Origin: Rhynochetos jubatus
Taxonomy: Eukaryota; Chordata; Aves; Eurypygiformes; Rhynochetidae
Length of the DNA stretch: 64,000 nt
NCBI GenBank assembly: GCA_027574665.1
Contig: CM050690.1
Location: 71,839,433 to 71,903,432, forward strand
Direction of reading: 5' to 3'
Position 1 is the stretch's first letter. The number at the start of each line of letters is the position of its first letter. This document shows, piece after piece, positions 11,992-24,424 of the stretch. The position numbers and the translations under genes are program-made. The notes beneath the pieces were generated by a model. The model searched no databases. It saw only the letters and a list, made by a program, of their open reading frames with translations, and had not been told where the DNA came from.

Positions 11992-13080
11992 GTGGTATCT
12001 ACCCAGCAAAAGGCCATGGCCTCTGTGAATTCTGCAGCCACCATGGCTGATGCAGCCTCCCAGACAGAGCCCCGATGGGTGCACACTGCTACCCAGGTGT
12101 CTGGCTGCAGGCTGTGCCCTGCTCTTCTGGCAGCAGTAAGCTCAGCTATGGCAGGTGAGCTCAGGCAGGGGAACTCTTCCGCTTAGTGGTGTATCACCAG
12201 GAGGAGGTTGAGGTGTCACAGAGAGCAAGAGAGGGAGACCACTGGAATCACACCCGACCTTCTCTGGGACAGGCCCTGCAGGCATACAGGATGTATGATA
12301 CGGAGGATTCCCTATCCTCTCTCCACCTGCCTGAACACAGTGACTTAAGGGACAGGGCAATGGCGACAAGTTCCTGCCCAGCGCAGCCGGTGCTTCTCCT
12401 CTGTGACTACCCGACCTTCCCGGGTGCCCCTGCGTGATGGGGATGAGGGTCTGCAAGTGGAACCAAGCAGTTAAGAGGATGATGGTCCATCTAGCATGGA
12501 GGTGTCGCCCAGGTTCAGTCGGCCTGTGCTCTGCACCAAAGCTGCCTCCGTAAGGAAAAAGAGACGGGTCACTGGCGTGGGAGACTGACTCGCTTCTGAA
12601 GGGAACAGAAGGCCCAGCACACAGACAGGACCCCCTTCTTAGGGCAGTCTGCTGCCTGCCTGGGGCCCGGGTTAAAGATGTGGAGGGAAAGCTTCCTACC
12701 CTGGTACGGCCCTCAGATTACTGTCCCTTACTGATTTCTCAGGTAGGCAGTGAGGGACTTGCAACAAGTCCGAGAGCAGCCAAGAGACACTTCAGGGCCT
12801 TGGGAGGACTGGTGAAGGGATCAGGAGCACAAGCCGTGTTCTCCTCTGTCCTTCCAGTTGCAGGGAATGATGAGGGAAGAAGCAGGAAGAGCCAGCTGAT
12901 CAATACCTGGCTCCGAGCCTGGTGTCAGCAGCAGGATCTGGGGATTTTTGATCATGTGCCAGTTTAAATGACACCAGGGCTGCTGGCAACAGACAGGGTA
13001 GACCCACCTCAAGGGGGGAAAGGGACCTTTGCACAGGAGTTAGGAGGGCTCATTGAAGCAGCTTTAAACTAGATTCAAAG
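11992..13080 (+). pseudogene. CR1 ORF1 remnant (esterase-like region)
   Basis: Disrupted ORF1 of the CR1 element. The N-terminal part has SQTEPRWVHTATQVSGCRLC, matching the CR1 ORF1 pattern of a T/Q-rich region followed by VSGCRxC. Further on, ARVKDVEGKLPTLVRPSDYC, QVGSEG, AVFSSVLPVAGNDEGRSRK, LINTWLRAWCQQQ and, in another frame, LLATDRVDPPQGGKG follow the order of the SGNH-esterase-like domain found in CR1 ORF1. Frameshifts and stops separate these pieces. Identification is from recalled CR1 ORF1 sequence. Confidence 0.75.
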
Positions 13081-13299
13081 GGGGAAAGGGATAAAACCAA
13101 GTTCACTAGAGATAAGCCTGGGGGCACCATGCCAGTGTTTGAGGGATGTTTGAGGTCCTTCAGTCTGCTGTCCTGGTGGAGGTAGGGGATGGAGATCCAT
13201 GTGCCAGCAAAGACACAAGGGTTACTGATGGGTTAGAAATCACACAAGTGCCTGAAAATGGTTACATAGGAATTAGGGTTTCTCCCCTCAAAAAAGGTG

Positions 13300-15113
13300 G
13301 TGGGATCAGTAGCCCAACTTAAGTCCATCCACACCAATGCACGGAGCATGGGCAACAAACAGGAGGAGCTGGAAGCCATGATGTGGCGGGAAACCTATAA
13401 TGTAGTTGCCATCATGGAAACCAGGTGGGATGACTCAGACAACTGGAGTGCCGCAGTGGCTGGCTATAAACTCTTCAGAAGGGACAGGCAAGGGAGGAGA
13501 GGTGGTGGGGTAGCCCTATATGTTAGGGAGTGTTTTCAATGGTCTAGAGCTTAATGATGGTGACGATAGGGTTGAGTGTTTATGGGTGAGAATCAGGGTG
13601 AAGGCCATCAGGGCAGATGTCATGGTGGGAGTCCATTATAGACCACTCAACCAGGTTGAAGAGGCAGATGAAATACTCCATAAGCAGCTGGGAGAAGTCT
13701 CACAATCACAAGCCCTTGTTCTCAGGAGGGACTTCAACTGCCCAGATGTCTGCTGGAAATACAATACAGCAGAGAGGAAACAGTCTCAGATGTTCCTGGG
13801 GTGTGTGGAAGAGAAAGTTCCTGACAGAGCTGGTGAGGGAGCCAACGAGGGACGGAGTCCGCTGAACGTGCTGTGTGTGAACAGAGAAGGACCTGTGGGG
13901 GAATGTGATGGCTGGAGTTTAGCTTGGGCAATGCGATCATAAAATGATAGAGTTTTTGATTCTTGGAGAAGTCAGGAAGGGGATCAGCAGAACGGCTACC
14001 TTGGACTTCCAGAGGGCTGACTCTGGCCTGTTTTGGAGTCTGATTGACTGCCCCTTGGGAGGCAGTCATGAAGGGCAAGGGAGACCAGGAAGGCTGGGCA
14101 TTCTTCAAGAAGAAAACATTAAAAGCACAGGAACACCGTCCCACTGTGCTGAAACACGAGCCATTCCGGCTATAGGACCAGCCTGGCTGAATGGTGAGCT
14201 TTGGATGGAACTCAGGGCGGAAAAAGGAGGGTTTATGACCTTTGGGAGAAGCGCCAGCCGGCTGAAGAGGACTACAAGGTTATTGTGAGGCTTATGCAGG
14301 GAGAAAACTAGAAGGGCCAAAGACCAACTAGAACTTAGTCTGGCTACTGCCATAAAAGGGAATAAAAAATGTTTCTATAAATACATTCACAACTAAAGGG
14401 GGGCTAAGGAGAATCTCCATCCTTTACTGGATGCAGGTCAAAAACATAATGAAAAAGGATGAGGAAAAAGCTGAGGGTTTTAACAGTAAGTCCAGTTGTA
14501 CTCTGGGTACCCAGCCCCCTGAGCTGGAAGACAGGAGTGGGGAGCAGAATGAAGCCCCCATAATCCAAGAGGAAATGGTTAGTGACCTGCTATGCCACTT
14601 AGACACACACAGGTCTATGGGGCCAGATGGGATCCACCCAAGGGTGCTGAGGGAGCTGGGGAACTGCTCACCAAGTCACTTTTCATCATCCATCAGCAGT
14701 CCTGGCTCACCAGGGGGTCCCAGTTGACTGCAGGGTTGCCAAGTTGACACCTATCTACAAGAAAGGCTGGAAGGAGGATCCAGGCAACTACAGGCCTGTC
14801 AGCCTGACCTCGGTGCCGGGGAAGGTTATAGAGCAGATCATCTTGAGTGCCATCAGGGCACCAGGTGATCAGGCCCAGTCAGCATGGGGTTATGAAAGGC
14901 AGGTCCTGCTTGATGAACCTCATCTCCTTCTGTGACAAGGTGACTTGCTTGGTGGATGAGGGAAAGGCTGTGGATATTGTCTTCATCAATGACCTGGACA
15001 AGGGGGTCGAGTGCACCCTCAATCAGTTTGCAGACCACACCAAGTTGGGTGGGAGTGTTGATCTGGCCAAGAGTAGGAAGGATGTTCAGAGGGATCTGGA
15101 CAGGCTGGATTGA
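13300..15113 (+). pseudogene. CR1 ORF2 remnant: endonuclease and reverse transcriptase
   Basis: Endonuclease: LKSIHTNARSMGNKQEELEA, then METRWDDSDNWSAAVAGYKL and GRRGGGVALYVRE, frameshifting near 13540 into VECLWVRIRVKA, VGVHYRP and DFNCPDVCW. The C-terminal catalytic motif normally SDH reads CDH (about 13933-13941). RT: STGPDGIH-like [14 protein letters not shown] (14618), [20 protein letters not shown] (14744), then [17 protein letters not shown]. At about 14979 GKAVDIV is joined directly to FINDLDKG, so roughly 80 codons including the first palm aspartate are gone. The second catalytic box reads FADH instead of FADD. It is clearly non-functional. Confidence 0.85.
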
Positions 15114-15408
15114 TGGGCTGAGGCCACTGTGTGAGGGTCAACAAGGCCAAGTGCCGGGTCCTGCACTTGGGTCACAACAACCCCTTCAACGCCACAGGTT
15201 TCGGGACGATGGGCTGGAAAACTGCCCAGTGGAAAAGGACCTGGGGGTGTTGGTCGATGGCGACTGAATATGAGCCAGCAGTGTGCCCAGGTGGCCAAGA
15301 AGGCCAGTGGCATCCTGGCCTGTATCAGGAACAGTGTGACCAGCAGGACCAAGGCAGGGATTGTCCCACTGCACTCAGAACTGGTGAGGTCACACCTCGA
15401 ATCCTCTG

Positions 15409-15728
15409 TGTGTTGGGTTTGTGTGTGGGGTACTAGTAGTCAGGGAGGAACCACAGTGATGGCTCCTGTGAGAAGCTGCTAGAAGCTCCCCTGTCTCTGT
15501 CAGACCTACTTCTGGCCACGGCCAAGTCAATTAATGCCTCTGTGATCAACATATTTAAGAGGGGAAAACAGAGTTCTGGGGTGGAGAGAGGAGTGGAACC
15601 TGAGAGAAACAGGGCAGACCCCCAAGTCAGTGCAGAAGGTGGGAGGAGGTGCCCAGATTAGAGGTTCCCCGTCAGCCCATGGTGATAGGGCAGGCTGTGT
15701 CCTGCAGCTGTGGAGGGTCTCAGGGGAG
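15409..15728 (+). mobile_element. Truncated avian ERV LTR nested in the CR1
   Basis: CR1 homology stops near 15408, begins again near 15729 (gagctgggggtgttcagcct), and the intervening 320 bases are foreign. They start TGTGTTGGGTTTG, pass through agaagctgctagaagctccc and a TATA-like catatttaag (15550-15559), and resemble an ERVL-type LTR family common in birds. No matching target duplication is visible. About 150 bases of CR1 are absent at the 3' junction, so a deletion probably removed the LTR end and adjoining CR1 together. Confidence 0.7.
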
Positions 15729-18700
15729 CACGGAGCTGGGGGTGTTCAGCCTGGAGAAGAGGAGGCTCAGGGGAGACCTTATCACTCTCTACAGCTCCCT
15801 GAAAGGAGGGTGCAGAGAGGTGGGTATTGGTCTCTTCTCCCAAGTAACAAGCGATAGGACAAGAGGAAACAACCTCAAGTTGCACCAGGGAAGGTTTAGC
15901 TTGGATTTTGGGAAAAATTTCTTTTCTGTAAAGGTTATCAAGCACTGGAAGGGGCTGCCCAGGGAAGTGGTGGAGTCAGCATTCCTGGAGGTATTTAAAA
16001 GCTGTGTGGATGTGGTGCTTAGGGACGTGTTTTAATGGTGGACCTGGCAGTGTTAGGTTAACGATTGGACTCTATGATCTTTAAGGTCTTTTCCCACTTA
16101 ACGATGCTATAATTCTGTGATTTTTATGTGGAAATGCATAATTTATGAAGTACCTTGGGGTCTGTCTCACAGCACAGCAAAACAGTGTTGTGTGGAGATC
16201 CAAGGCAACAGTGTAGTCACAGTAGCACAGCTCTCTACAAGAGGTAGGAGCCACTGCAGAGTAACTGGTTATATGAGCTAAGGTGCAGTGATAGGGATTT
16301 TCAACTGTATGCAGCATGTTTAGAGGTATTTGGCTCCATACGACATTTGTCTACACAAAACACTTCAGAAGCAGTGGTTTCAAGTGCTAATCTAGCTATG
16401 TGATCACTAATTTTGACTGTGTTTTCGGCAGCAGCACGCAGCAAACGTTCCAGATACGATGTACTTTGATTCCCCCTGTTAAGCACAGCTGTGGCAGCAG
16501 TGCAATGCTGGAGTGTTTTTTAGGCAAGGTATTGTGCAAAGCTGTGAACTGGGGGCTGCCTATGTTGACTGTTTATTTCATTTGGATAATTATAGGTATC
16601 CTGATCTACCCTTCTATTAGGGAGCTTATTTCTGATTAATCTTCTCAGCCTTAATAGGTAACATGATTACCAATGTAATGCAGCTAGTGACTCTGAAGCA
16701 GGTATTGAAAGATTGCTTTCATTTCCTGCCGTTCCAGTTTCCTCCGTTACTGTAATTTGTCTGTTGGTACAGATAGAAAATTAAAGTGTAATTTGCAGTA
16801 TTGGTTCATTCTCTCTCTCTCTCCTTGGGTTTGAACCTAGTAGACCTTTACATTCAAAATCTCCTGATTAACCTATTTTACAGCTAGACATCTCCATTTA
16901 CATGTTACGGGAAGGCCTGTGTTTTACAGATAGCTGCACTGACAAGGCAAGGAACTGTGAATAGTACAGTCTGCTCGGCATGCTGAATGATCAGTATAGT
17001 CATTTGATCTAAGAGGTCTGACTGTTCTTTGCCTTTCTGCTATTTACTTAACACTTGCTCACTGACCAGGCTACATTTGTTCTGTAACTTTTACTGTCCG
17101 ACTGAATTCAATCCACAGATTCTTTTTGAGAGAAGAATCTGCATTTAGCTGAAGATACCCCAGGGTTCAGTTATTACACTTAGCAAAAAAACGAGCTTTA
17201 TAATTCATATAGTGGTTTCCATGAACCATTTAGGTAGTAAGTCAGCTAAGCATCTCGTGAAGTGCATAAATGTTGTCCCTCTAATAAAGAAAAGAAAAGA
17301 AAAATGCAAATAAGGGAGGAGGAATTTTCCAAGTGTTACTCTAGGACAGGCTGTAGGAGCTCAGAATCCTTAACTTGTTGCTCTCTATCTCACAAACTTT
17401 CACTGGATTTAATGAAACTGGTTTTTTGGACTCGATTTTCTTTAAGGCACAGACCCTGTTCTCATAAATCGGGTGGAAATTGTATGCCATACTGCATATG
17501 ATAAAAATCACTTGCCTTTCAGTGAGTCCATGGTAGATTCATGAATTTCTGGCTGTTATCTCCAAAAGCACACAGTAAGCAGTGCTTTTTCTTGTCCTGT
17601 TGTTATTCCAGTATTCTTAAAGATGGAAAAAAGCTGTGGTACATGGAGATCAGTATGGAAATATTCTTGTAAAGGTAAAGAATTTCCTCCATGAACTCTT
17701 GACTTTGAAATCTATGAGTGCCCCTGTCAGTGGGAAGCTGCGCTTGGTTTCTCTGCCTTTCTCTGGTATCTGAACACAGCGCAGGAATGCACTTTACACA
17801 CTAAAAAGCAAAACCATAATCTATATACAAGAGATAAAGGGTGCATTTCATAATGATAGAAAAATCATCAGCCAGAACACTTGGGTAGCTCTGCCTGGAG
17901 AACCTGATAGGGATGGCTTCCCAAAGGGTTGCTAAGTAATGCTACTCTTGAACTGTAAACAGGGAACTGCAAAACAACCTTTGACTTGTATACATTGCCC
18001 AAAAGCAGCTAAACGAGCTGAGATGCAATGTCCCAGACTTTGTATACCATCTGGAGATTTGGAGGGCTTTGAGATGTTCTCTACTACTAACTATCCAGTG
18101 TTCTGGGTTAAAACCAAGGTGAACATAAAATACAGAAAGTAAATAAAAGGCAACTCTCTCAAAACAGACTGTGTCCAAGTTTAGGTATTTTAAATAGGAT
18201 CGGGTCAGAAACCAGCAGCCAGGTTTTTCATTTCACTTGGTCTAATGGTTGCTGACAGCTTATTGGGGATGGATTTTTGTAAGTGCCCCGTTTCTGTGTC
18301 AGCTTCCAAATGTGGCATGAGAATCCCAGTGGGAGCTGCTAGTGGGATCCTTAGTTCCTTTCTGTGATGACATTTACAGCTGTCCCTGCTTCACAGGTAG
18401 ATGCCGTCAGCTCTGTTCCCCCTCCCAGTGCTGAACTCTACAATTCAAACATCCTCAGCCTAAACCTGGCCCAGAGCCCCTGGGCTTTTTTGCTTCTTCT
18501 GTTCCATTTGGGAGTGCACAGTCTCTCTGACACCCCAGGTTTCTCCAGCTTGGAAGTGGTCTTCCACACAAATCCCTGCTGATTCAGGAGTTCCCAAGCA
18601 TGCAGACCTCCTGCATATTGACCAAAGGCGAAGCTGGTGTGCATGTGAACTGAGGAGGGGGGCATAGCCCTCAGTGTCTGTCCTCAGTCTCTAGAGAACT

Positions 18701-19586
18701 GTTCTATTGCGTGAGGAAGGCTTGTTATAAGGTAGCTGTAACGCTTCTTGCCCTGCTAGCTTTGCTGACTCTCAGGAGTTTCTGTCCCTTCTGTAAGTTG
18801 ACCCCTGCACATGGAGCAGCAGCTGAAACGCTGTGCTTTACTGGCAGTGCGCTGCATTATATGGTACCAGTTTCTGAGTAACTCAATGAACAAGCATTCG
18901 CTAACCAGGGCCCTTACTCTGCCCAGCCCACTAGGCTTTTTTTCTCCGCCAGCTAGCCTGGCAGCTTCTTTTCGATCATTCTCTTGCCATCTGCTTGGCT
19001 GATGCTTTAAGAGACCTGTCTTTTGACCTCATTTGCCTCATCCAGTTTTGGGACCTCCATGAATATTGGAGGCTGTTGTACTTGGAGACATGATGTTCAT
19101 TTTACTCACCTGGCTGCCTTCTATAACCTTTCTTGGTTCCACTGTATGTTTTCAGGCAGAGCAATGCAAAATTGAACATTGTATTCGTTATTACACATCA
19201 TATGAAACCAATACAAACTCTGTTCACCTTTGCTATAGACAGGAGTGCCCAAATGTGTAAAGCCATTTTTTCTGTGTGTAGCTGGGAGCTTATCAACCAA
19301 TGAGGAGAATATTAAAACTCACATTGTGCAGGTAATTCACTTGACAGAAAGTATTTACTGGTTTGTATTCGTCAAATAGTGCCTCCTTGTATGCTAATGA
19401 GGAGTACCTCATTAGACCCTTTGTGGAAGCCTAATTTGTGGAAAACCCTGAACATCTGTCTCTGGAAATACAGCCCTTATAAGGCTTTTTAAATGGATGG
19501 ACAAAACCATGGGTGGCTTTTGAAAATCCTGGCCATAAGATTTCAGCTCTGCTTCAGACTGCTGCAGTGTGTTCTCTCTTTTCCAG

Positions 19587-19679
19587 AACCTTTGCCAAAC
19601 ACTCTGGTGCTCGGTGAAAGGATCCTGCCGCTCCAAACTGGATGCAGCTGCAGATGGAACTCGGTGCGGAGAAAACAAG
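19587..19679 (+). CDS. ADAMTS12: ADAMTS12 exon: disintegrin-like domain
   Basis: This 93-bp exon follows cttttccag and ends at AAG before GTGACT (phase 0 at both ends, 31 residues, 283-313). It begins [20 protein letters not shown] and ends GTRCGENK, with four cysteines typical of the ADAMTS disintegrin-like module. The donor GTGACT departs from the GTRAGT consensus more than those of its neighbours. With symmetric phase this makes it the best candidate in the window for occasional skipping. Only 243 bp of intron separate it from the next exon. Confidence 0.93.
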
Positions 19680-19922
19680 GTGACTGTGAGCCGTGCTGCT
19701 TGCAAATTGTGCTGCCCACAAGCTGTGCTTCCTGAAAAAGGGCAGTGGAGGAACCATGAGTAGCTCTGCAATGGTTTAGAGTGAAGGAGCGGCATCCTGT
19801 GACATCTCCATTTAAATTTCCACTGAAGTTTTCAACCTTCAGGGACCGAAGTAACAAATAATTCACAGTGTTTTCCTGTGACAATGATTTTAAGCTGTTT
19901 GTCCTGTCTCCTCTCTCTTCAG

Positions 19923-20068
19923 TGGTGCTTCTCTGGTGAGTGCATTACTGTAGGCAAGACTCCTGAAGCAGTCCATGGCGGATGGGGCGTTTGGTCATCC
20001 TGGTCCCATTGCACAAGGACATGTGGGGCAGGAATTCAAAGTGCAGAGAGACCATGCGATAACCCAGA
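19923..20068 (+). CDS. ADAMTS12: ADAMTS12 exon: disintegrin-like end and TSR1
   Basis: This 146-bp exon follows ctctcttcag and ends before GTAAGC (phase 0 in, phase 2 out). It encodes 314-361 plus part of Glu362. [15 protein letters not shown] ends the disintegrin-like module. TSR1 then begins at 334 with WGVWSSW, two overlapping WxxW C-mannosylation motifs, and CTRTCG, the O-fucosylation consensus, with T346 as acceptor. TSR1 is the best-conserved thrombospondin repeat in ADAMTS proteins and contributes to matrix binding. Confidence 0.94.
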
Positions 20069-20912
20069 GTAAGCTGAGTGCACAATCTTTTCTTACCTTT
20101 CATTCAAGATCTTTGAGGTGCTTATGACATTGGAAGCTCTTGTATGGGACTGTTGTTATCAGGTGCCACAGCAAGACAGACACTGAACACCTTCCCAGTT
20201 AAGCATAGCTGTGTGAAATTCAGTTGGCTCACCTTTTACAATCATCATCTCATTCTTTAATCCTTATACTTCATGGAGCTTATTTCTACTCAAAATGAAA
20301 AAAACCCACCCTGTTATTTATCATGAGGCTTTGCAGAAATAATAGACGTGTTGCTTTAATAATACTGCCATGAATAAATAAACGTCCTCGCTCATAGGGT
20401 GAGAACAATAGCTAGCAGTCTGTTTCTGGGGGAAATCAAGGACTCGCCTTTCATGTTTTGTTCTAGTCATCAGCTCTGTTTGACCTTCAGACACATGAGT
20501 TGATAGGTACAGAACATGAAAGGCAGAATTTTCTAATACATATATAAGTTCCTGAAGACCCTACATCTCATTTTCAGAGATCACTAAGAGGGTGCCTAAC
20601 TGCAGAATTCACTTGGCTTTTCTGGAAGAACTGTCAAACATTCTGGAAAATACGGTATTTTGGGGGAGTTCAGTTGATAAGGTAATTTGTTGTGAGATTG
20701 GCCAAGCAATGTACCAAGCACTTCTTTGGGATACAGCGTTTGTCTAGATCTTTGTGCTCCACATTGACATGTTTGGGTACTTGAATGGTATCCCTATGCA
20801 GTCAAGTATTCAGATTCACCTTGTTAGGCCATTGGAACCAGAAACACACTGCTCTTTTAAAACTGTTTTGTACCCAGAATCTCATACCCCAATCTCAATG
20901 TTCCTTTTCTAG
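20069..20912 (+). other. ADAMTS12: Intron, nothing recognised
   Basis: The 844-bp intron lacks recognisable repeats. It ends in a pyrimidine-rich acceptor (ttccttttctag). Confidence 0.75.
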
Positions 20913-21082
20913 ACCACAGTTTGGAGGAGACTACTGCACTGGAGAAAGGAAACGCTATCGCATGTGTAACATTAGCCCCTGTCGCAAAGGCTTGCCAACC
21001 TTTCGTCAGATGCAGTGCAGTGAATTTGATACAGTTCCCTACCAGAATGAATTCTACCACTGGGTTCCCGTTTATAACACAG
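20913..21082 (+). CDS. ADAMTS12: ADAMTS12 exon: TSR1 end and cysteine-rich start
   Basis: This 170-bp exon follows ccttttctag and ends before GTACAA (phase 2 in, phase 1 out). It completes Glu362 and encodes 363-418 plus one base of Val419. [18 protein letters not shown] and NISPC close TSR1. The cysteine-rich region opens with [19 protein letters not shown] and ends at [12 protein letters not shown] sequon at 381 is followed by Pro, so glycosylation is doubtful. Confidence 0.93.
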
Positions 21083-24000
21083 GTACAAACTTACAAAATT
21101 TTTAGTGTCTTGTATAAAAAGTCAAATTACAGACCTATGAGTAACGTCTGTAAGAGCAAGAAATCACTGAATTGTAAGTCTGTTAATTAATTAGAGGGAA
21201 GAATCTGGTGTGCCTCCACGTGCAGGTGAGCCTTTAGTGAACACACAAAGGCAGTGGTTCTTCTCTACACATTGATGTTTTTGCAAAGCTGTAGTGGTAA
21301 TGGCTATGAGTGTAACTAGCCCAGTTTCTTGAAAGGTGCGGCACTAAGAAAAGTTGTTGAAGTTATGTCTATACTGATTGTCTGGGATACACCTAAACCA
21401 TCATTTCCAGTGTTAACCACAGAACAAGAATTAGAGTAGTGTAGTATAAAGCTGCATGCTTGGGCCCGCAGGCATCACCGCACCCACTAAGCAGAGCTCT
21501 TCCACTGCACAAATGTGGCTTTACTACTTCCAAACTCAGATCTGCATGGTAAGTGTACCAGGCACCACACTGAGGAAGTGATACCTTAACAGGTTCAGTA
21601 TTGTCTGCATGTATTGCAGAGACAGAATTGATGCCTCTGCCTTATAACTTGCTTTGTAACAGCTACTTACCATATAATTACCATAATACCATAATAGTTA
21701 TTACCATGCAGTTTGATTCTTGGTGTATGCATAAATGTAAGGAGTAGATGATCCAGTAGAAGCTAATTTTTCTAATGAAAAAATAAACCAGGTAGGGAAG
21801 TGAAGCTCAAGATTCAACTTTCAGCTTTGTTTGCCAGGAGTATTTTTCAGCATGTTTATTGCATTTTCACATTTACTGGCAGTTCAGAATAGGTTTCCTG
21901 AATTTCAGCTATTCTTTCAATTTCATCTAACAAATACACCATTGGAGATGAACCTGGAGCAGACAGACTTCCAGGAAAATTTCTTATGGAAGAAAATATG
22001 GCTGATAGAAAAAGACTTTTTTCAGGACTCCCAGTGAAACAAACCATGATAAATGCTGACAGCCTAAACGTCTTTCTGCAGTTGCCTGTCACTGAAACTG
22101 GGATTCCAGTCTTCTCTGTTACTCACATGTACCACTGCCAGGTACGGCCTTGGTTCTGTTCTTGTCCTCTATACAGTAGTACAGAACTGGTAGTTCTGCA
22201 TGTGCGTTTGTTGCAGAAGGTCTGCTTTTAAAGGGCATTAAGAACCATGAGTCAAGTGCCTCTTGCACTCTGGAAGACAGGCCTGTGGTGTGTCCATGCC
22301 ATATTTCAAATACAGCTGATTGGAGCTTTGCAGACAAACCACTTATCTTTAAAATGCTGGGTTGTTGAGCCTGATATAATTCACCTGGAACATCCTGGGT
22401 TTCACTGACCTTTTGCAAAATCCTTCAAATACTGAGCAAATATTTTTTCTGAGGCTTAAAAAGCTTTTGACTGTTTTCACCTGTTTTCCCAGCAACCAGA
22501 GTTTCAGTCGAGAGTCACATGTCTCCGCCATGAACTGTGAGGTCCTTAATGTTTGCAACTTCATTCTTACACTGTGTTAACAGCATTTGAAGTGTTTTCT
22601 TGCTGCTAAACTCCAATTTGCAAAAATCCTGTTTTCCTCAGATAGGCAGACTCTTCTGGGAACATTCATCTAAGCAGGGAGTTGGCCAAATCCTGAGCTG
22701 ATCTTTCATCTGACGTCATCATTGTATACCTGAGGGTGGGTGGCTGTCATGGGCACATTGCTTCCAGTTTTGTCCAGCCAGTTTGCCTACTGCACTGAAA
22801 TACATCCGAGAGTTTTCCTCCCATCTCAGTCTCACATTTTCTTTCACCTTCCGTGAAGTTATCCTGGGCAAAATAACTTCAGATAGACTCATGAAACAGT
22901 GCTTAGTCTGTGAGATGAAGGAGTTTGAACCTTTTTTATGACTGTTTCTCCTCAACAAACCAACACTTTAAACAAAAGCAGACCAACAGCCTCTTGTAAC
23001 CCTCCGCTCCACCAAAAAGAGCTGATGTTTCAGGGCTCTGGAGGCTTAATCACCATGTGCACCATACGTACACCAAATTCTGTCAGTGTACACCAGCTTC
23101 CCTTACTTTTCTCCTTTACTGGTGCAATCCAATTTCAAAGACTTTTTACAGCATGCTCTTAGTACTTTAGCTTGCTGCCAAGAAAGTTTTGGCATGTGTT
23201 TTATTATCAGGCATTTTAAATCCTGTTGTGCTGCACATGGGATATAAGGGGAAAAGAAAACATCATGAGTCTTTCCCAAACCCTGAGTGCACGTAACAGA
23301 GTTTGTGGGAAATGCCTAGTTGAGGAGATGAGACCCTGAGCTAGACATTTTGTTTGGATATTCCGTGTTCCTTCATCCTGCTGGAAGAGCAGTAAATTAT
23401 CTAGATGGTCACAATTCTTGCTCCTGGCTTTAATTTCACAGCTTGCATAAGGCTGTCCTAATGAATGTCACATAGTTAAACACAGTTGTAATGTCCTTTT
23501 CTGTTGTGTAAATTGTACCTTCACAAGAGGACAAAGACTCTTTTTTGAATAGCTTATGATTTAATTAAAGGTGAGATGCAACAAGCAGCTTTAACAAGCA
23601 GCCTGGCAGAAGAGCAGTGAATGGCATCTCAGCTGTTACCTAGGTTACTTATATTTAAGGTTTCCACTGAGATTTTTTTCCCTTATGTTTTAAATGAGTT
23701 TGGGCCTGTTGTGGAACTTGCATAGTCCTACTGTGGATTTGCTCTAGGGCCCAGAAACCCACGTGCTCAAGCTGGAGCACCTGAGTATCCCTGGGAGTCT
23801 CAACATAAAGGGGACTTCCAGGCTCAAGGGTGGCTAAAGCACCCATCAGCCCTGACCAGGATATTTTCTGAATTGTTCTCATGATCCAGGCTCCTGCGCT
23901 GACACTTTAGTCAGAGTTTGGTGCTAGTCTACTTCTCTTGCCATCAGGCTGACCCTACATTTATTTATTTCATACCTTCTGACAAACTACATTATCTGGT

Positions 24001-24424
24001 AACTTTTTAGGGTTTAACTTCCATGATGAGTCCCAACCTGAAACCTTTCTTTTCTCAAGCAGTTGCCAGGATCATCTCATGTAATGGCAGATGGGGGTTA
24101 AAGTGTTTTAAATTTCGTATTTCTTCCAGAAAGGGTATCAAGTAAGGTCTCGACTGATGCGGTCGCAGAGGCTGAGTTAACAGCATGAGATAATGTTTCT
24201 GCTGCCACTGCTTTGAAGTTAAATTCTTTGGGCGTTCCAAGATTGCTTAAAGTGGTAAGGTAGCTTCACCTCAGCATTTTTTCCCTGTTTTGTCTGGGTT
24301 TGGTAATTGTCTTTTCCGGTTTTCTTTGTTTGGGATTTCCTCATCAAATTCTGAGTTTTTACAGTGAAGAGGCCCTCTTCTTTTCTTCCTTGTGAAGAGG
24401 GAAAAAATATTGAAGCCTTGTCAT

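Larger units (their letters stand above)
11580..16125 (+). mobile_element. Near-full-length CR1 LINE, decayed, with nested LTR
   Basis: A GC-rich block inside an AT-rich intron, about 4.5 kb including an LTR insertion. Order on +: a GC-rich 5' region (11580-11990), ORF1 remains (about 11990-13080), ORF2 endonuclease (about 13300-13950), reverse transcriptase (about 14500-15110), the C-terminal region (to 16035), and a CR1-like 3' end (gattggactctatgatcttt, ending near 16125). Most CR1 copies in birds are a few hundred bases, so this length is unusual. Many stops and frameshifts, an RT deletion and an LTR fragment show it is inactive. The 5' boundary is estimated to within about 50 bases. Confidence 0.88.
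11055..19586 (+). other. ADAMTS12: Large intron carrying a near-full-length CR1
   Basis: The 8.5-kb intron is about half CR1 (11580-16125). The flanks 11055-11580 and 16125-19586 are AT-rich and show no recognisable exon or element apart from a short CT run near 16811-16822 and an AAAAG-type run near 17286-17301. Confidence 0.8.
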
